A stretch of DNA of 64,000 nucleotides, taken from NCBI GenBank assembly GCA_040877935.1, contig JBBDNB010000043.1:90109-154108 (forward strand). The letters run 5' to 3'. The position numbers and the translations under genes are program-made. Below, in pieces: positions 33,056 through 42,063 of the stretch (positions within the stretch are counted from its first letter, which is position 1; every line of letters begins with the position of its first letter). The notes beneath the pieces were generated by a model. The model was not told where the DNA came from. It made no database searches and saw nothing but the letters and a program-made list of their open reading frames with translations. The DNA comes from Chitinophagales bacterium. Lineage in GTDB: Bacteria; Bacteroidota; Bacteroidia; Chitinophagales; CAIOSU01.

Positions 33056-33703
33056 ATGCATGTCCAATTGTTTCAAAAAACTCCTTCTCCCTATTTTTCG
33101 CGTAATAATATCTTGTTCGATTTTCAACCCTCGTGCAGGGGAATAAACCCTGCCGTATAATATGATCTGAATGTGTAGTTTGTTCCATTTTTCTTTTGGA
33201 AAAAGGCGCTTGCAGTCTTTTTCGGTTTGCTTAACATTTTTCCCTGAAGACAATCCCCAGCGATAGATCAGGCGGTGTATGTGTGTATCCACCGGAAAAG
33301 CAGGATAGCCAAACGCCTGGCTCATGACCACTGAAGCTGTTTTGTGCCCCACACCCGGCAATGCTTCCAAATCCTCAAAAGTATCCGGTACTTTGCCATT
33401 GTGTTTTTCTACAATAATTTTTGAGAGATTCCATATGGCTTTGGATTTGGCAGGGGAAAGTCCGCAGGGTCTGATTATTGCTTTAATTTCTTCAATACCC
33501 AGTTTGATCATATCAAAAGGATTGTCAGCTTTTTCAAAAAGCAAAGGAGTAATCTTATTGACCCGCTCATCAGTACATTGTGACGAAAGCAGTACAGCAA
33601 TCAAAAGTGTGTAAGGATCTTTGTGATCAAGAGGTATATCTATTTTTGGAAATAAATCTTCAAGAGTACTGATAATAAATTCTACTTTTTCTTTTTTGGT
33701 CAC
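33053..33703 (-). CDS. nth: endonuclease III-like DNA glycosylase without Fe-S cysteines
   Basis: 216 residues. Helix-hairpin-helix LPGVGHKTASVV with the catalytic Lys, and the catalytic Asp in FPVDTHIHRL, so base excision of oxidised pyrimidines is expected. The usual C-terminal Cys-x6-Cys-x2-Cys-x5-Cys cluster of Nth is absent: after ILYGRVYSPARG the protein has no Cys. All three Cys residues are in the N-terminal and central parts. The start overlaps the 3' end of the hydrolase gene by 4 nt. Confidence 0.85.
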   Translation of the reverse strand: MTKKEKVEFIISTLEDLFPKIDIPLDHKDPYTLLIAVLLSSQCTDERVNKITPLLFEKADNPFDMIKLGIEEIKAIIRPCGLSPAKSKAIWNLSKIIVEKHNGKVPDTFEDLEALPGVGHKTASVVMSQAFGYPAFPVDTHIHRLIYRWGLSSGKNVKQTEKDCKRLFPKEKWNKLHIQIILYGRVYSPARGLKIEQDIITRKIGRRSFLKQLDMH

Positions 33704-34629
33704 AACAATTCAGTATTTAGATTTTTAATGAATTTTTTTGTGCTGTCGGCTGTGGGGACAGGTATTTCTTCCATCGGCACATGTCCTGCACCAGGAAACA
33801 AGATCAGCTTGCTGTGGGGAATATCTTCCTTAAACTTATATGCAAAGTCCAGCGGGATCCACTCGTCTTCTTCTCCCCAAAGAATAAGGGTTGGTGCTTT
33901 TATTTTATCAATTAATTTACTGTCTTTGTTTTCAACTTGTTGCATTCTATCAATCATTGCCTGACGATTTCCTTTCCTTAATGAAAGCAAATAATAGCGA
34001 TCAATCAAAGTGTCAGTAATTAAATCGGTATTGCCATATACCTGCATGATATTCCATTTGTAGATAAAGCGAGGAGAGAAGCGGGTCATCAATTTTGCAA
34101 CGCCCGGGTATTGGGTGATTCTAAAAATAAAGGGTATTTTTCTTCCAAAATGATAACCCGATGCATCAATCAATACCAGGCTTTTTGTCATTTCGGGATA
34201 AAGTGCAGCAAAATGAAAAGCCACAGCTCCGCCCAGGGAATTTCCTGCAATATGCGCTTTGTGAATGTTCAGGTGCTTTAATAGTGCTTCAACAACTTCG
34301 GCATACAATTCTTCGGAATAATCTTTTGAAGGATTGGGTCCTGTCAGTCCAAATCCGGGCAAGTCGAGGCGAATAATCTTAAAATCATTTTTTAACCGTT
34401 CTACCCAGCCTTCCCAAGTATGCAGTGAGGATGCTGTGCCATGAATTAATACAATTGGCTCACCTTCCCCTTCTACACAATAGTGGAGGCGCATTCCTTC
34501 ATAATCTAAAAACTGAGAATGCGGATAGGCAAATCTTTCCTCAATTTTTGCAGCAGGAATATCAAAACGCCATTGGGTGGCCGTGAGCAATACAAAAAGG
34601 AATAAAGGCAGTAAAATAAATTTTTTCAT
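33700..34629 (-). CDS. membrane-anchored alpha/beta hydrolase
   Basis: 309 residues. N-terminal hydrophobic segment (KKFILLPLFLFVLLTATQW), then a classical alpha/beta-hydrolase: oxyanion motif IVLIHGTASSLHTWEGW, nucleophile elbow GNSLGGAVAF, acid region LILWGEEDEWIP and catalytic His in GAGHVPMEE. The haloalkane dehalogenase/epoxide hydrolase/esterase families share this pattern; the substrate is unknown. It is in one unit with the endonuclease III gene (4-nt overlap). Confidence 0.82.
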   Translation of the reverse strand: MKKFILLPLFLFVLLTATQWRFDIPAAKIEERFAYPHSQFLDYEGMRLHYCVEGEGEPIVLIHGTASSLHTWEGWVERLKNDFKIIRLDLPGFGLTGPNPSKDYSEELYAEVVEALLKHLNIHKAHIAGNSLGGAVAFHFAALYPEMTKSLVLIDASGYHFGRKIPFIFRITQYPGVAKLMTRFSPRFIYKWNIMQVYGNTDLITDTLIDRYYLLSLRKGNRQAMIDRMQQVENKDSKLIDKIKAPTLILWGEEDEWIPLDFAYKFKEDIPHSKLILFPGAGHVPMEEIPVPTADSTKKFIKNLNTELL

Positions 34630-34696
34630 GGATGCAACAATAAAGATATGGTCTAAGACTATGGAATAGCTATAATTTTTGGTAAGATAAACATAC

Positions 34697-35722
34697 TTAA
34701 TTTGTTTGTGTGTGGGATTGCGGACAGAATTCCATTCCTTTTAAATGTTCATAAATGAAGCGGCTCATAAGCAGATATCCCCTGGAATTAAAATGCCCGT
34801 CTTTAGGCCAATAGTATTGTTTGGAATTGTTTTTGGCAAAGTGCTTTTCAAAGTCGGGGTATAAATCAATGGTTTTTATGTTTTCGGGCAGCAATTTTTT
34901 TAGCTCAGGAAAATCTTCGTGGAATGGTACATTTTTGTCTTTGAAGTAAGGGTAGGGGTGAATGATAAGTACGAGGTTTTTTGTATTGTTTTGCAGCCAT
35001 ATTATCTGATTGGCTATTTCGGATAAAATTTCTGGAAGCCGCTCTTTTAATTCATCTTTTTTTCGAAGTGTAAAGTCATAGTTCAATATGAAATGGACAA
35101 AAAACCGGACTACATGTGAATGCTTGTAGTAAACTTCCCAATCCGGACCGGAAGGGTAATAGGTGTTGCCGTCATCACGGAATCTTTCAGCACCACCCCG
35201 GTAAATGTATTCAGAAATATCCGAGTAATTCAGGCAAAGGAAAAGTAAATCAGGATTTAGTTTTTCAAGCTTTTGCTCATAGAGCTTTCTCATAAAGAAA
35301 ACATCGCTTCCAGCTACACCTGCATTGTAGGTTTGAATCGGGCAATCTGCATCTGTTTGTTTTTCCAGTAATCTAGCCCAGGTAGAATCGGCAGGCGCGC
35401 CAATTCCTTCTGTGAATGAATCGCCAAGTACTATTCCCAGAATCTTGCTGGTGTCGATTTCACGGTCTTCGCTTAAGCCCAGCTTGTTTGTATTTCTGAA
35501 ATAAGTAAATTCAGTCTGTTCAATAGCAATTTCGCTATTTGGCAGGCGGGTAATTATTTGTCCGCTGATACTGTCCTTTGCATAATAACTTTGGTAAGCG
35601 TTGTAATTCTTTTCAAAATAGGTGTTGTAAATGCCCACCAATCGCAAAAGCCCTTCTAAACAAAGCACAGCAAAAAGAGCAACAAGCAATAGAAAGAGGC
35701 TGTATTGGAGGGCTCTTTTCAT
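34697..35722 (-). CDS. membrane-anchored SGNH/GDSL-like hydrolase
   Basis: 341 residues. N-terminal transmembrane segment (YSLFLLLVALFAVLCLEGLL), block I motif GIVLGDSFTEGIG with the nucleophile Ser, block V-type DGHFNSRGYLLMS with His. Such proteins act as periplasmic acyl-esterases or O-acetyltransferase partners on glycans. No acyltransferase gene lies nearby. It follows a methyltransferase gene on the same strand but an A/T hairpin separates them. Confidence 0.75.
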   Translation of the reverse strand: MKRALQYSLFLLLVALFAVLCLEGLLRLVGIYNTYFEKNYNAYQSYYAKDSISGQIITRLPNSEIAIEQTEFTYFRNTNKLGLSEDREIDTSKILGIVLGDSFTEGIGAPADSTWARLLEKQTDADCPIQTYNAGVAGSDVFFMRKLYEQKLEKLNPDLLFLCLNYSDISEYIYRGGAERFRDDGNTYYPSGPDWEVYYKHSHVVRFFVHFILNYDFTLRKKDELKERLPEILSEIANQIIWLQNNTKNLVLIIHPYPYFKDKNVPFHEDFPELKKLLPENIKTIDLYPDFEKHFAKNNSKQYYWPKDGHFNSRGYLLMSRFIYEHLKGMEFCPQSHTQTN

Positions 35723-35765
35723 CTGTTCAAATTTATTTTTTCAATGGTCAGACGTAACTCACAAA

Positions 35766-35808
35766 ACAAAAAAATTTGATCATCATCATGTGTGTCAAAT
35801 TTTTTTGT
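35766..35808 (-). terminator. AT-rich hairpin between methyltransferase and SGNH genes
   Basis: Perfect 14-bp stem ACAAAAAAATTTGA / TCAAATTTTTTTGT with a 15-nt loop. The T-rich arm gives a terminator-like end for the methyltransferase transcript. Confidence 0.6.
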
Positions 35809-35833
35809 CATGTTCGTTTCATTTAGGCAAAGG

Positions 35834-36604
35834 TTATTTTTCAGCTATGTAAAAAAGATCAAAACAATCTTCGCTTACCGGACCTATTTTGTAGTCTTTA
35901 TGTGAAATGGTATTGACCAGATCATTGTTCTTGTCAAGAAGTTTCTTGCGGTTCATGCTGTTTAGGATATCGTATGGTATCTGCAGCAATTGTCTCGGCA
36001 GGCGGTATTGTAAATTGAAAATATCAAAGCGGGTGATTTTTGCCACCGACTTTTTGTTTTCTTCATAATATTCCATAATTTTTTCATTCCCGGAAACACC
36101 CTGCGCATCAACTTTAGAGAAATATTTTGACAATAATTTTTTCAATTCATCAATGGTATATTCCCGCACATGCCAGGGATTGCGGGTAATGGACATTTTT
36201 ATGTTTGGAGTGGTGACAATGAACTTCCCTCCCGGCTTCAAAACCCTTGCAATTTCTTTTACAAAGGTGTCATCGTCTTCAATATGCTCAATGACCTGGA
36301 AGGAAACCACAAAATCAAAGCTGTTGTCATCAATTCCGGCAAGTGGGGGCACAGTCATCTGGCGAAATTCCACATTGGGAAATTTTGAAAAATCAAGATT
36401 TGTGGGAAATTTATCGATGGTAATATAAGTGTCGGCTTTGGGTGAAATGTGTTGTACACCATAGCCCATCCCACAGCCGATTTCAAGCACTTTTCCGTGC
36501 ACGATTTCTGCTGCTTTCAAATAGGCCAGTAGGCTGCGTTGAAATACATAATTGCTCGATGGGTCTTCGGCAGATACACGCTCTGCGGTTTGTAGAATCT
36601 TCAT
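35834..36604 (-). CDS. class I SAM-dependent methyltransferase
   Basis: 256 residues. SAM-binding motif I KVLEIGCGMGYGVQHI, acidic loop TIDKFP, motif with SFDFVVSFQVIEHIED, and RVLKPGGKFIVTTPN, all as in UbiE/Methyltransf_11 proteins. The acceptor cannot be told. Its relatives in Bacteroidota often act on glycans or small metabolites. Downstream on the same strand is an SGNH protein gene. Confidence 0.85.
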   Translation of the reverse strand: MKILQTAERVSAEDPSSNYVFQRSLLAYLKAAEIVHGKVLEIGCGMGYGVQHISPKADTYITIDKFPTNLDFSKFPNVEFRQMTVPPLAGIDDNSFDFVVSFQVIEHIEDDDTFVKEIARVLKPGGKFIVTTPNIKMSITRNPWHVREYTIDELKKLLSKYFSKVDAQGVSGNEKIMEYYEENKKSVAKITRFDIFNLQYRLPRQLLQIPYDILNSMNRKKLLDKNNDLVNTISHKDYKIGPVSEDCFDLFYIAEK

Positions 36605-36667
36605 GTGTTTGTCTATTCTGAAAAGTAGTTTGCTAAATTACTTCTTTCAGCCAGCTTATACAAAGCT

Positions 36668-37036
36668 TTAGATAGCCGGAGATTTGTAGAGCAGGTATAT
36701 AATGCCAATACACGCAATTAAGCTTATGCCAATATTGATAAATGCCCAGTGCGCGGCATTGTTTTTCAGCAGTTCAAATGTTTCCAGGCTAAAGGTTGAA
36801 AAAGTGGAAAATCCACCGCAGAACCCAATGATAATAAGTGGCTTCAACCATTTGGTGGTGTTTTCATTGCTGTTGAAATAATTGAGCGCAAATACCAGTA
36901 TCAGACAAGCCAGGAAATTTGATAGCAGGGTGGCATAAGGGAGGTTTGTTTTGAAATATTTCAGCAGTATTACCGATATCCCAAAACGGGAAAGTGAGCC
37001 TATGCCGCCTCCAATAAAAACTGCCAACCAATTCAT
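36668..37036 (-). CDS. crcB: fluoride channel CrcB/Fluc
   Basis: 122 residues from ATG 37036; the frame extends 20 codons upstream into the L19 terminator, so the later start is preferred. Four membrane helices with WLAVFIGGGIGSLSRFGISV at the start and the Fluc signature GFCGGFSTFSTFSLET. It forms a dual-topology dimer that lets fluoride leave the cell. No fluoride riboswitch is seen upstream. Confidence 0.92.
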   Translation of the reverse strand: MNWLAVFIGGGIGSLSRFGISVILLKYFKTNLPYATLLSNFLACLILVFALNYFNSNENTTKWLKPLIIIGFCGGFSTFSTFSLETFELLKNNAAHWAFINIGISLIACIGIIYLLYKSPAI

Positions 37037-37080
37037 TTGATATAAATTATGATGTGAAATTATGAATTTGAGCGAAACAA

Positions 37081-37115
37081 AAAAGCGTTTGCCCAATATT
37101 TGAACAAACGCTTTT
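37081..37115 (-). terminator. intrinsic terminator of the L19 gene
   Basis: AAAAGCGTTTG pairs with CAAACGCTTTT across a 13-nt loop just after the rplS stop codon; on the minus strand the stem runs into T residues. Confidence 0.88.
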
Positions 37116-37134
37116 ATAATCGATAGAAAGTGGT

Positions 37135-37500
37135 TTATTTGCTTTCTTTTTTCTTTGGTCTTCTTTCCTTGATGCGGGCAGCTTTACCTTTCAGATCGCG
37201 AAGGTAAAATATTCTTGCTCTGCGCACACGTCCTTTTTTGTTTACAACAATGCTTTCAATATTAGGTGAGTACAATGGGAAAATACGCTCAACACCGGTA
37301 CCGTTTGAGATTTTTCTAACAGTAAAAGTTTGCGTTACACCAGTGCCTTTTCTTTGCAATACATCTCCCTGGAATGCCTGGATTCTTACTTTTTCACCTT
37401 CTTTAATTCTGTAGTTAACAGTAATATTATCTCCTGCTTTAAATTCAGGAAATTCTTGTTTGGGGCGGATTTCATATTCCAATGCTTTAACAGCGTCCAT
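37135..37500 (-). CDS. rplS: 50S ribosomal protein L19
   Basis: 121 residues with the conserved L19 blocks [60 protein letters not shown] and [20 protein letters not shown]. It binds at the 30S-50S interface. In most bacteria it directly follows trmD; here 4.5 kb of other genes separates them, and a scrap of trmD remains 97 nt upstream. It has its own -7 box. Confidence 0.97.
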   Translation of the reverse strand: MDAVKALEYEIRPKQEFPEFKAGDNITVNYRIKEGEKVRIQAFQGDVLQRKGTGVTQTFTVRKISNGTGVERIFPLYSPNIESIVVNKKGRVRRARIFYLRDLKGKAARIKERRPKKKESK

Positions 37501-37534
37501 TGCTTAGAATTTATTCGTTTGTAAAATCGAATTG

Positions 37535-37542
37535 CAAAGGTA
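37535..37542 (-). promoter_or_regulatory. -7 box of rplS
   Basis: Minus strand TACCTTTG followed by CA, the textbook Bacteroidota -7 element, about 35 nt upstream of the rplS start. It gives L19 a promoter independent of the trmD operon. Confidence 0.7.
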
Positions 37543-37597
37543 AAATTTTTTTGTGTAAATGCCATTAATTTTTTGAGGGAGAAATTGGAGGGTTTAA

Positions 37598-37647
37598 TTA
37601 CTCATCTTCCAACAAATCCGGTCTTCTTGTTTTGGTTTTTTCAAGGG
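37598..37647 (-). pseudogene. 3' remnant of trmD next to rplS
   Basis: On the minus strand the sequence reads [16 protein letters not shown] followed by TAA. It is a second copy of the end of trmD ([16 protein letters not shown]). Bases 37608-37647 match 42074-42113 at 39 of 40 positions; the single change is synonymous (AGA/AGG). It marks the original trmD-rplS junction. Confidence 0.88.
37608..37647 (-). repeat. 40-bp direct repeat, rplS side (partner 42074-42113)
   Basis: 39/40 identical to the end of the intact trmD gene and in the same orientation. The two copies flank a 4.4-kb block of genes unrelated to translation. The layout is that of attachment sites left by an element that integrates in the 3' end of trmD. 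Confidence 0.85.
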
Positions 37648-37663
37648 AAGGCATACCCGATAA

Positions 37664-37683
37664 AAGTGATTAAAAAATCACTT
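37664..37683 (-). terminator. terminator overlapping the end of the propeller protein gene
   Basis: AAGTGATT pairs with AATCACTT around a 4-nt loop, followed on the minus strand by TTTATC. It begins inside the last codons of the gene. Confidence 0.6.
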
Positions 37684-39462
37684 CTTAATAACCTTAATGA
37701 TTTCAGTATTTTGCCCGTCTATTTTAAGCTGGATAAAATAAATGCCGGACTCTTCATCTATTTCATGTTCAATTAGATCAGTGTTGGTATGTGATTCTTC
37801 TGCAATTACCTGACCTATGCTGTTTTGCACTTCTATTTTCACAAAATCCTTTCTGCTTCCAAGATCAATTTTAATATGCCCCTCAGTTGGATTGGGAAAT
37901 AATTTAAGGTCATTGAAAGAAGATGTTTCTGCAATGCTCACAATATTTACATTATAGCAGTCAGATACACTACTGCATGAGTTTTCAGTAATGATTACTG
38001 CATAATTTCCGTTTTCGGCAGGAGTAAAACTTTGCTGTACCGCCCCGCTTACAGGAGCATTTTCATTGTCGCAATCTACCCATTGATAGCTTGCTCCAGC
38101 CAGATCTGCACTAAGTGTATTGTTGCTTTGCTGTACAGAAACATCAACCGTACAAGCCGCTGTGTCTATTTTTACCAGCCAAAAATCAAAACCGCCTTTG
38201 TTTCCCGTGAGATCAATATCACCGGATTCTGAAACACCGGCCAAAAGATACTTTCCATCAGTTGTTTGAATAATTTCAGAGGAACCGTCATAAAGGGTTC
38301 CTCCATAATTTTGCTTCCATTCAATATTGCCGTTGGCATCCAACTTCAATAACCAACTGTCATACGCTCCATAATTCCCCGAAAAGTCATTGTCATTTGA
38401 TTCCGTGTCTCCGGCTACCAGGTAGCCGCCATCTTGGGTTTGCAAAACAGAATAAACTTCATCATATCCACTGCCCCCAAAGTTTTGTTCCCATTCCAGG
38501 TTGCCATTTGCATCTAATTTAATTACCCAATAATCGTAATCACCATAATTATTAGAAACATCTTGGTCACTGGATTCTGAGGAGCCACCAACAATATAAC
38601 CGCCATCTGATGTTTGTGTTATGGAAAAAACCTCATCTTCCCAACTGCCGCCATAGTTTTGCCCCCACTCTACATTTCCACTGCTGTCTAATTTTAAAAC
38701 CAGGAAGTCAAAATCACCGTTGTTATCCGGAGCATCAAAATCCTGGGAATCTGAATGACCTGCCAATACGTAGCCACCATCCATTGTTGGCTTCATGGAA
38801 GCAGCCGTTTCGTCTCCTGTGCCGCCATAATTTTGCTCCCATTCTATACCACCGTTTGCATCTAATTTCAGTACCCAGAAATCATCCCAGTCGTAAATAT
38901 TCGAAACATCATTATCAAAGGAGCTGGTATATCCGGCTACGATATAGCTACTGTCAGTCGATTGCAAAACAGAAGCTGCATAATCATCATCGCTTCCACC
39001 GTAGTTTTGCTCCCATTCAATATTGCCATTGGCATCCAATTTTAATATCCAGTAATCAAACCAGCCATAATTGCCTGAAACATCAAAATCACTGGACTCT
39101 GATGAACCGGCTACTACATAGCCACCATCAAAAGTTTGATGAACAGAGCTTGCAAAATCATCTCCGCTTCCCCCGTAATTTTGTTCCCATTCTATATTGC
39201 CATTAACATCTGTTTTCAGTATCCAGTAGTCAACACCACCGTTGTTGCCTGAAATATCCTGATCGCTGGATTCAGAACCACCAACCATAATATAGCCGCC
39301 ATCTGTTGTTTGCTGAATTGAACTGACAAAATCATCATTGCTGCCTCCGTAATTTTTTTGCCATTCGATACTTTGTGCCGAAACAGAAAATGCAGCTAAT
39401 AAAATGCTGAAAAGTAAAAACAGCAAGGATGGTGGAGCGATAGTGGTTTTTAGAGCGTTCAT
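37678..39462 (-). CDS. secreted seven-repeat beta-propeller-like protein with T9SS type A tail
   Basis: 594 residues. Signal peptide (ends near VSAQ), then seven tandem copies of a ~58-residue unit with the pattern EWxQNYGG...D(E/D)xxxSxxQTxDGGYxxAGxSES.D.D...G..DYWxLKLDANGN. Seven blades suggest a closed beta-propeller. A Cys-containing linker domain (CTVDVSVQQSNNTL) and an ~85-residue T9SS type A sorting domain (LFPNPTEGHIKIDL) follow. It is surface-exposed or secreted; ligand unknown. It is the first-named gene of the block inserted between trmD and rplS. Confidence 0.82.
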   Translation of the reverse strand: MNALKTTIAPPSLLFLLFSILLAAFSVSAQSIEWQKNYGGSNDDFVSSIQQTTDGGYIMVGGSESSDQDISGNNGGVDYWILKTDVNGNIEWEQNYGGSGDDFASSVHQTFDGGYVVAGSSESSDFDVSGNYGWFDYWILKLDANGNIEWEQNYGGSDDDYAASVLQSTDSSYIVAGYTSSFDNDVSNIYDWDDFWVLKLDANGGIEWEQNYGGTGDETAASMKPTMDGGYVLAGHSDSQDFDAPDNNGDFDFLVLKLDSSGNVEWGQNYGGSWEDEVFSITQTSDGGYIVGGSSESSDQDVSNNYGDYDYWVIKLDANGNLEWEQNFGGSGYDEVYSVLQTQDGGYLVAGDTESNDNDFSGNYGAYDSWLLKLDANGNIEWKQNYGGTLYDGSSEIIQTTDGKYLLAGVSESGDIDLTGNKGGFDFWLVKIDTAACTVDVSVQQSNNTLSADLAGASYQWVDCDNENAPVSGAVQQSFTPAENGNYAVIITENSCSSVSDCYNVNIVSIAETSSFNDLKLFPNPTEGHIKIDLGSRKDFVKIEVQNSIGQVIAEESHTNTDLIEHEIDEESGIYFIQLKIDGQNTEIIKVIKK

Positions 39463-39609
39463 GTGTTTTTTATGTTAAAATAAAAAAAATAAGTTGTATT
39501 ATTCCTTCAAAGTCATACGATGACTTTGCTTAATAAGCTTACTCCCCCAGATTTACAGTGCCAATATGTATATGAAACCAGTCATCGTATGACTATTTCA
39601 ATCCCTACC

Positions 39610-40424
39610 CTACTTTTTCTTCCTCAAATTAAAGGCATAGTAAAAAGTAAGGAAGAGGAGGTGTTATATGAAGCAAAATGTTTTTCGCCTTCATTGCTGA
39701 AATTTCCCACATTATCAATTCCAGACTCTGAAATAATTCGTGATATTTCTGCGTAATCATTTCTTGTAATATGAAAATCAATACCTACATTAGTGTGTTT
39801 TCCTTCAAAAGTTTTTAAGAGTCCGGCATTCAGCATGAATTTTAGACCCCACCTTGAATTGTTTTTTGTTTTCTTTTCAAAGCCAATTCCTAGCAGGACA
39901 TTTAATGCAAATAAGTTGTCCTGATATGATGGAATAATGACTTGACTTAATGTATCACCGGGCGTATTGCTTTGAAAGCCGGAACCACTTGAGTCGTTAA
40001 GACCTTGAGATATATTTATTCCAGGACTGATTCCTGTATAAAGTGTGAAAAATAATGGTTTGTTTTTGCTTATGGCAAAATTACTTTGGAGTGTTATTGG
40101 CATATATACAAACCATTTTAACAACCACAGATCAATAGATTGCTCAATATTGGGAGCGGTATATCCTATACCGTAATTGTGGTTTTTAAAACGTAACCCT
40201 ATATTTCCTGAAAACTTTTCAGAAAAATCATAGCGTGTATTAACTCCTAAAGACATGGAAGGCATATAGTTTTCTTTAGAGTTCTCAAAAGTTCCAACTC
40301 CTTCACTCAGGGCTTGGGTGAAAGTATGGCCAAAACCTCCTTCAAGGGATAGGTAAATGTTTTTTTGGCCAAAACCTTCCTTAGCAAAAGAGAACAGCAA
40401 TATGAGTAAAAGTAAACGGTACAT
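39610..40424 (-). CDS. outer-membrane beta-barrel protein, paralogue 2, frameshifted near its end
   Basis: The unshifted frame ends at 39624 (266 residues, ...LLFTMPLI). Compared with its neighbour at 40446-41252, one base is missing in the run at 39656-39661 (GAGGAGG versus GAGGGAGG). Restoring it gives the expected last strand FLTFYYAFNLRKKK and a stop at 39610. Signal peptide (YRLLLLILLFSFAKEGFGQ) nearly identical to the paralogue; the body is a PorT/OMP_b-brl-type barrel with alternating hydrophobic strands. Loss of the last strand would probably block membrane insertion unless the change is a sequencing error. Confidence 0.72.
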
Positions 40425-40445
40425 ATAAAGTTGAATTTAATAAAC

Positions 40446-41252
40446 TCATTTATTTTTTTTCTTTTTCCTCAAATTAAAGGCATAGTAAAAAGTGAGGAAG
40501 AGGGAGGTGTTGGTGGAAAAATAACTTCCAAAAGTTTCACGCTCCTTATAAGCGGGCTCTTCTATTAATGGCCTCATTGGATAGGGTAATGGTTCTTGAT
40601 ATTCAGTATCGTTTAAAGAACCCTCAAATGATTTTAATACCCCAGCTTGGATAAAAAGCTTAAAACCAAATCGGGATAAATTTTTTGTCTGCCATTCCAA
40701 TCCAGTTCCCAGAACAAAACCCAAGGAAAACCGATGTCCTTTATTTGATGTTCCATAAACCCCATTAACTGAATCTTTTGTTGCATTTAGATCTAAAACT
40801 CCTCCTCCAGAAACCATATCATCTACTTTTACTCCAAAAGTAACTCCCGTTAACAAATACAGGTAGAGTGGTTTAGACTTTCTAATATTAAAGTTACTTT
40901 GCAATGCCAGTGGAAATGATAAATACCTTTGTGCTTGAATACTACTCAGTGATGAACTTGAACGATTATTGCTTTGCGAAGAATCGATTAAGGTAAATTC
41001 TATTCCATACCCGTAGTTAAAAATATGCAGCCCTAACAGTCCCGATAACCTTTCATTAAAATCATACCTAGCTGCTAAACCTAATGTAAGAGAAGGATAA
41101 TACGTACGATTGATTAAATCTGGTGAATTACCATCCAAAATATGTACAAAAGTAGAACCTGTTCCAGCTTCAATAGATAGGTAAATGTCTTTTTGGCCAA
41201 AACCTTCCTTGGCAAAATAGAACAGCAATATGAGTAAAAGTAAACGGTACAT
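40446..41252 (-). CDS. outer-membrane beta-barrel protein, paralogue 1
   Basis: 268 residues. Signal peptide YRLLLLILLFYFAKEGFGQ, then an ~8-stranded beta-barrel with strands such as YYPSLTLGLAARYDFNERLSG and FLTFYYAFNLRKKKK at the C-terminus. No specific family beyond outer-membrane beta-barrel is recognised. It is 21 nt upstream of its tandem copy. The first ~20 and last ~20 residues of the pair are almost identical while the middle has diverged strongly, especially the predicted loops. Confidence 0.78.
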   Translation of the reverse strand: MYRLLLLILLFYFAKEGFGQKDIYLSIEAGTGSTFVHILDGNSPDLINRTYYPSLTLGLAARYDFNERLSGLLGLHIFNYGYGIEFTLIDSSQSNNRSSSSLSSIQAQRYLSFPLALQSNFNIRKSKPLYLYLLTGVTFGVKVDDMVSGGGVLDLNATKDSVNGVYGTSNKGHRFSLGFVLGTGLEWQTKNLSRFGFKLFIQAGVLKSFEGSLNDTEYQEPLPYPMRPLIEEPAYKERETFGSYFSTNTSLFLTFYYAFNLRKKKKNK

Positions 41253-41353
41253 AGATGTTTTAATTAATTTTCATTTATTTCTTACTAAAATTAAAGGAGT
41301 TTACATGGCTTTAATACAAGAGAAAAACATTTTTTAGCCTTAACTTAATAATT

Positions 41354-41869
41354 TTACTTACATGATTTTGATAGCTTGTTTGGTATCAAATCCTCGTATT
41401 TTTCAATGAATTTTTTATACGATTGACATGCCTCGGTTTTTTTGAAATAAAAAAGTGAGATAATATATAGCCTCATTCCCTCTTGATTATTTGCTATATT
41501 GTCTTTATAGTCATTGAATACTTCAAATGCTTTTTCATCTTCTCCTTTTAGCGCATAAGTTGTGGCCAGATACAAGTACGAATCATTATTCTCTTTTCGT
41601 AATTCCAAGGATTGTTTGAAATCAGTCTCTGCTTTATTTACGTCTTTATTAACCAGATGTATATATCCTCTTTCTAAATGTGCATATGGCATATTTCCCC
41701 TCTTTTCTAAAATGTTGTCGTAATATTTTATAAGGGAATCAGCTTCTGTGTTGTTGTGTATAGGAAACCCATATAATTCAAAAAGACGTTCATCAAAACG
41801 GGGTTCTTTATTAGTACAGGATTGAAAGCTAAAAGAAATTATAACTGCAAAAAGAACAATGAGATTCAC
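41354..41869 (-). CDS. TPR-repeat lipoprotein
   Basis: About 171 residues from GTG 41869; a TTG at 41926 would add 19 residues ahead of the hydrophobic segment. Lipoprotein signal (AVIISFSFQSC), then two or three tetratricopeptide repeats (AHLERGYIHLVNKDVNKAETDF, SYLYLATTYALKGEDEKAFE), likely a periplasmic protein-protein adaptor. It is the first gene of the inserted block next to trmD. Partners unknown; the outer-membrane proteins encoded downstream are candidates. Confidence 0.7.
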   Translation of the reverse strand: MNLIVLFAVIISFSFQSCTNKEPRFDERLFELYGFPIHNNTEADSLIKYYDNILEKRGNMPYAHLERGYIHLVNKDVNKAETDFKQSLELRKENNDSYLYLATTYALKGEDEKAFEVFNDYKDNIANNQEGMRLYIISLFYFKKTEACQSYKKFIEKYEDLIPNKLSKSCK

Positions 41870-42063
41870 AGTGCTATATCCCGCAACTGACCAGTTGCTT
41901 ACATGTTTTAAGCTGCTCACAATCAATTTTTTTTATGAATTTAGTGAAAATGTGCGAAAATTTTTACAATGTTTAATCCTATGATTTTGTTTGATAGAAC
42001 CTTTGTATTGTCAAAATTCCCCGTTACTTATGAATAGCAGTTATAGAATGATTGGGAAAAAGC

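Noticed and set aside
37678-39462. CRISPR-like regular repeats
   Set aside because: The ~175-bp periodicity is a coding repeat (seven propeller blades); repeats are diverged and without unique spacers.
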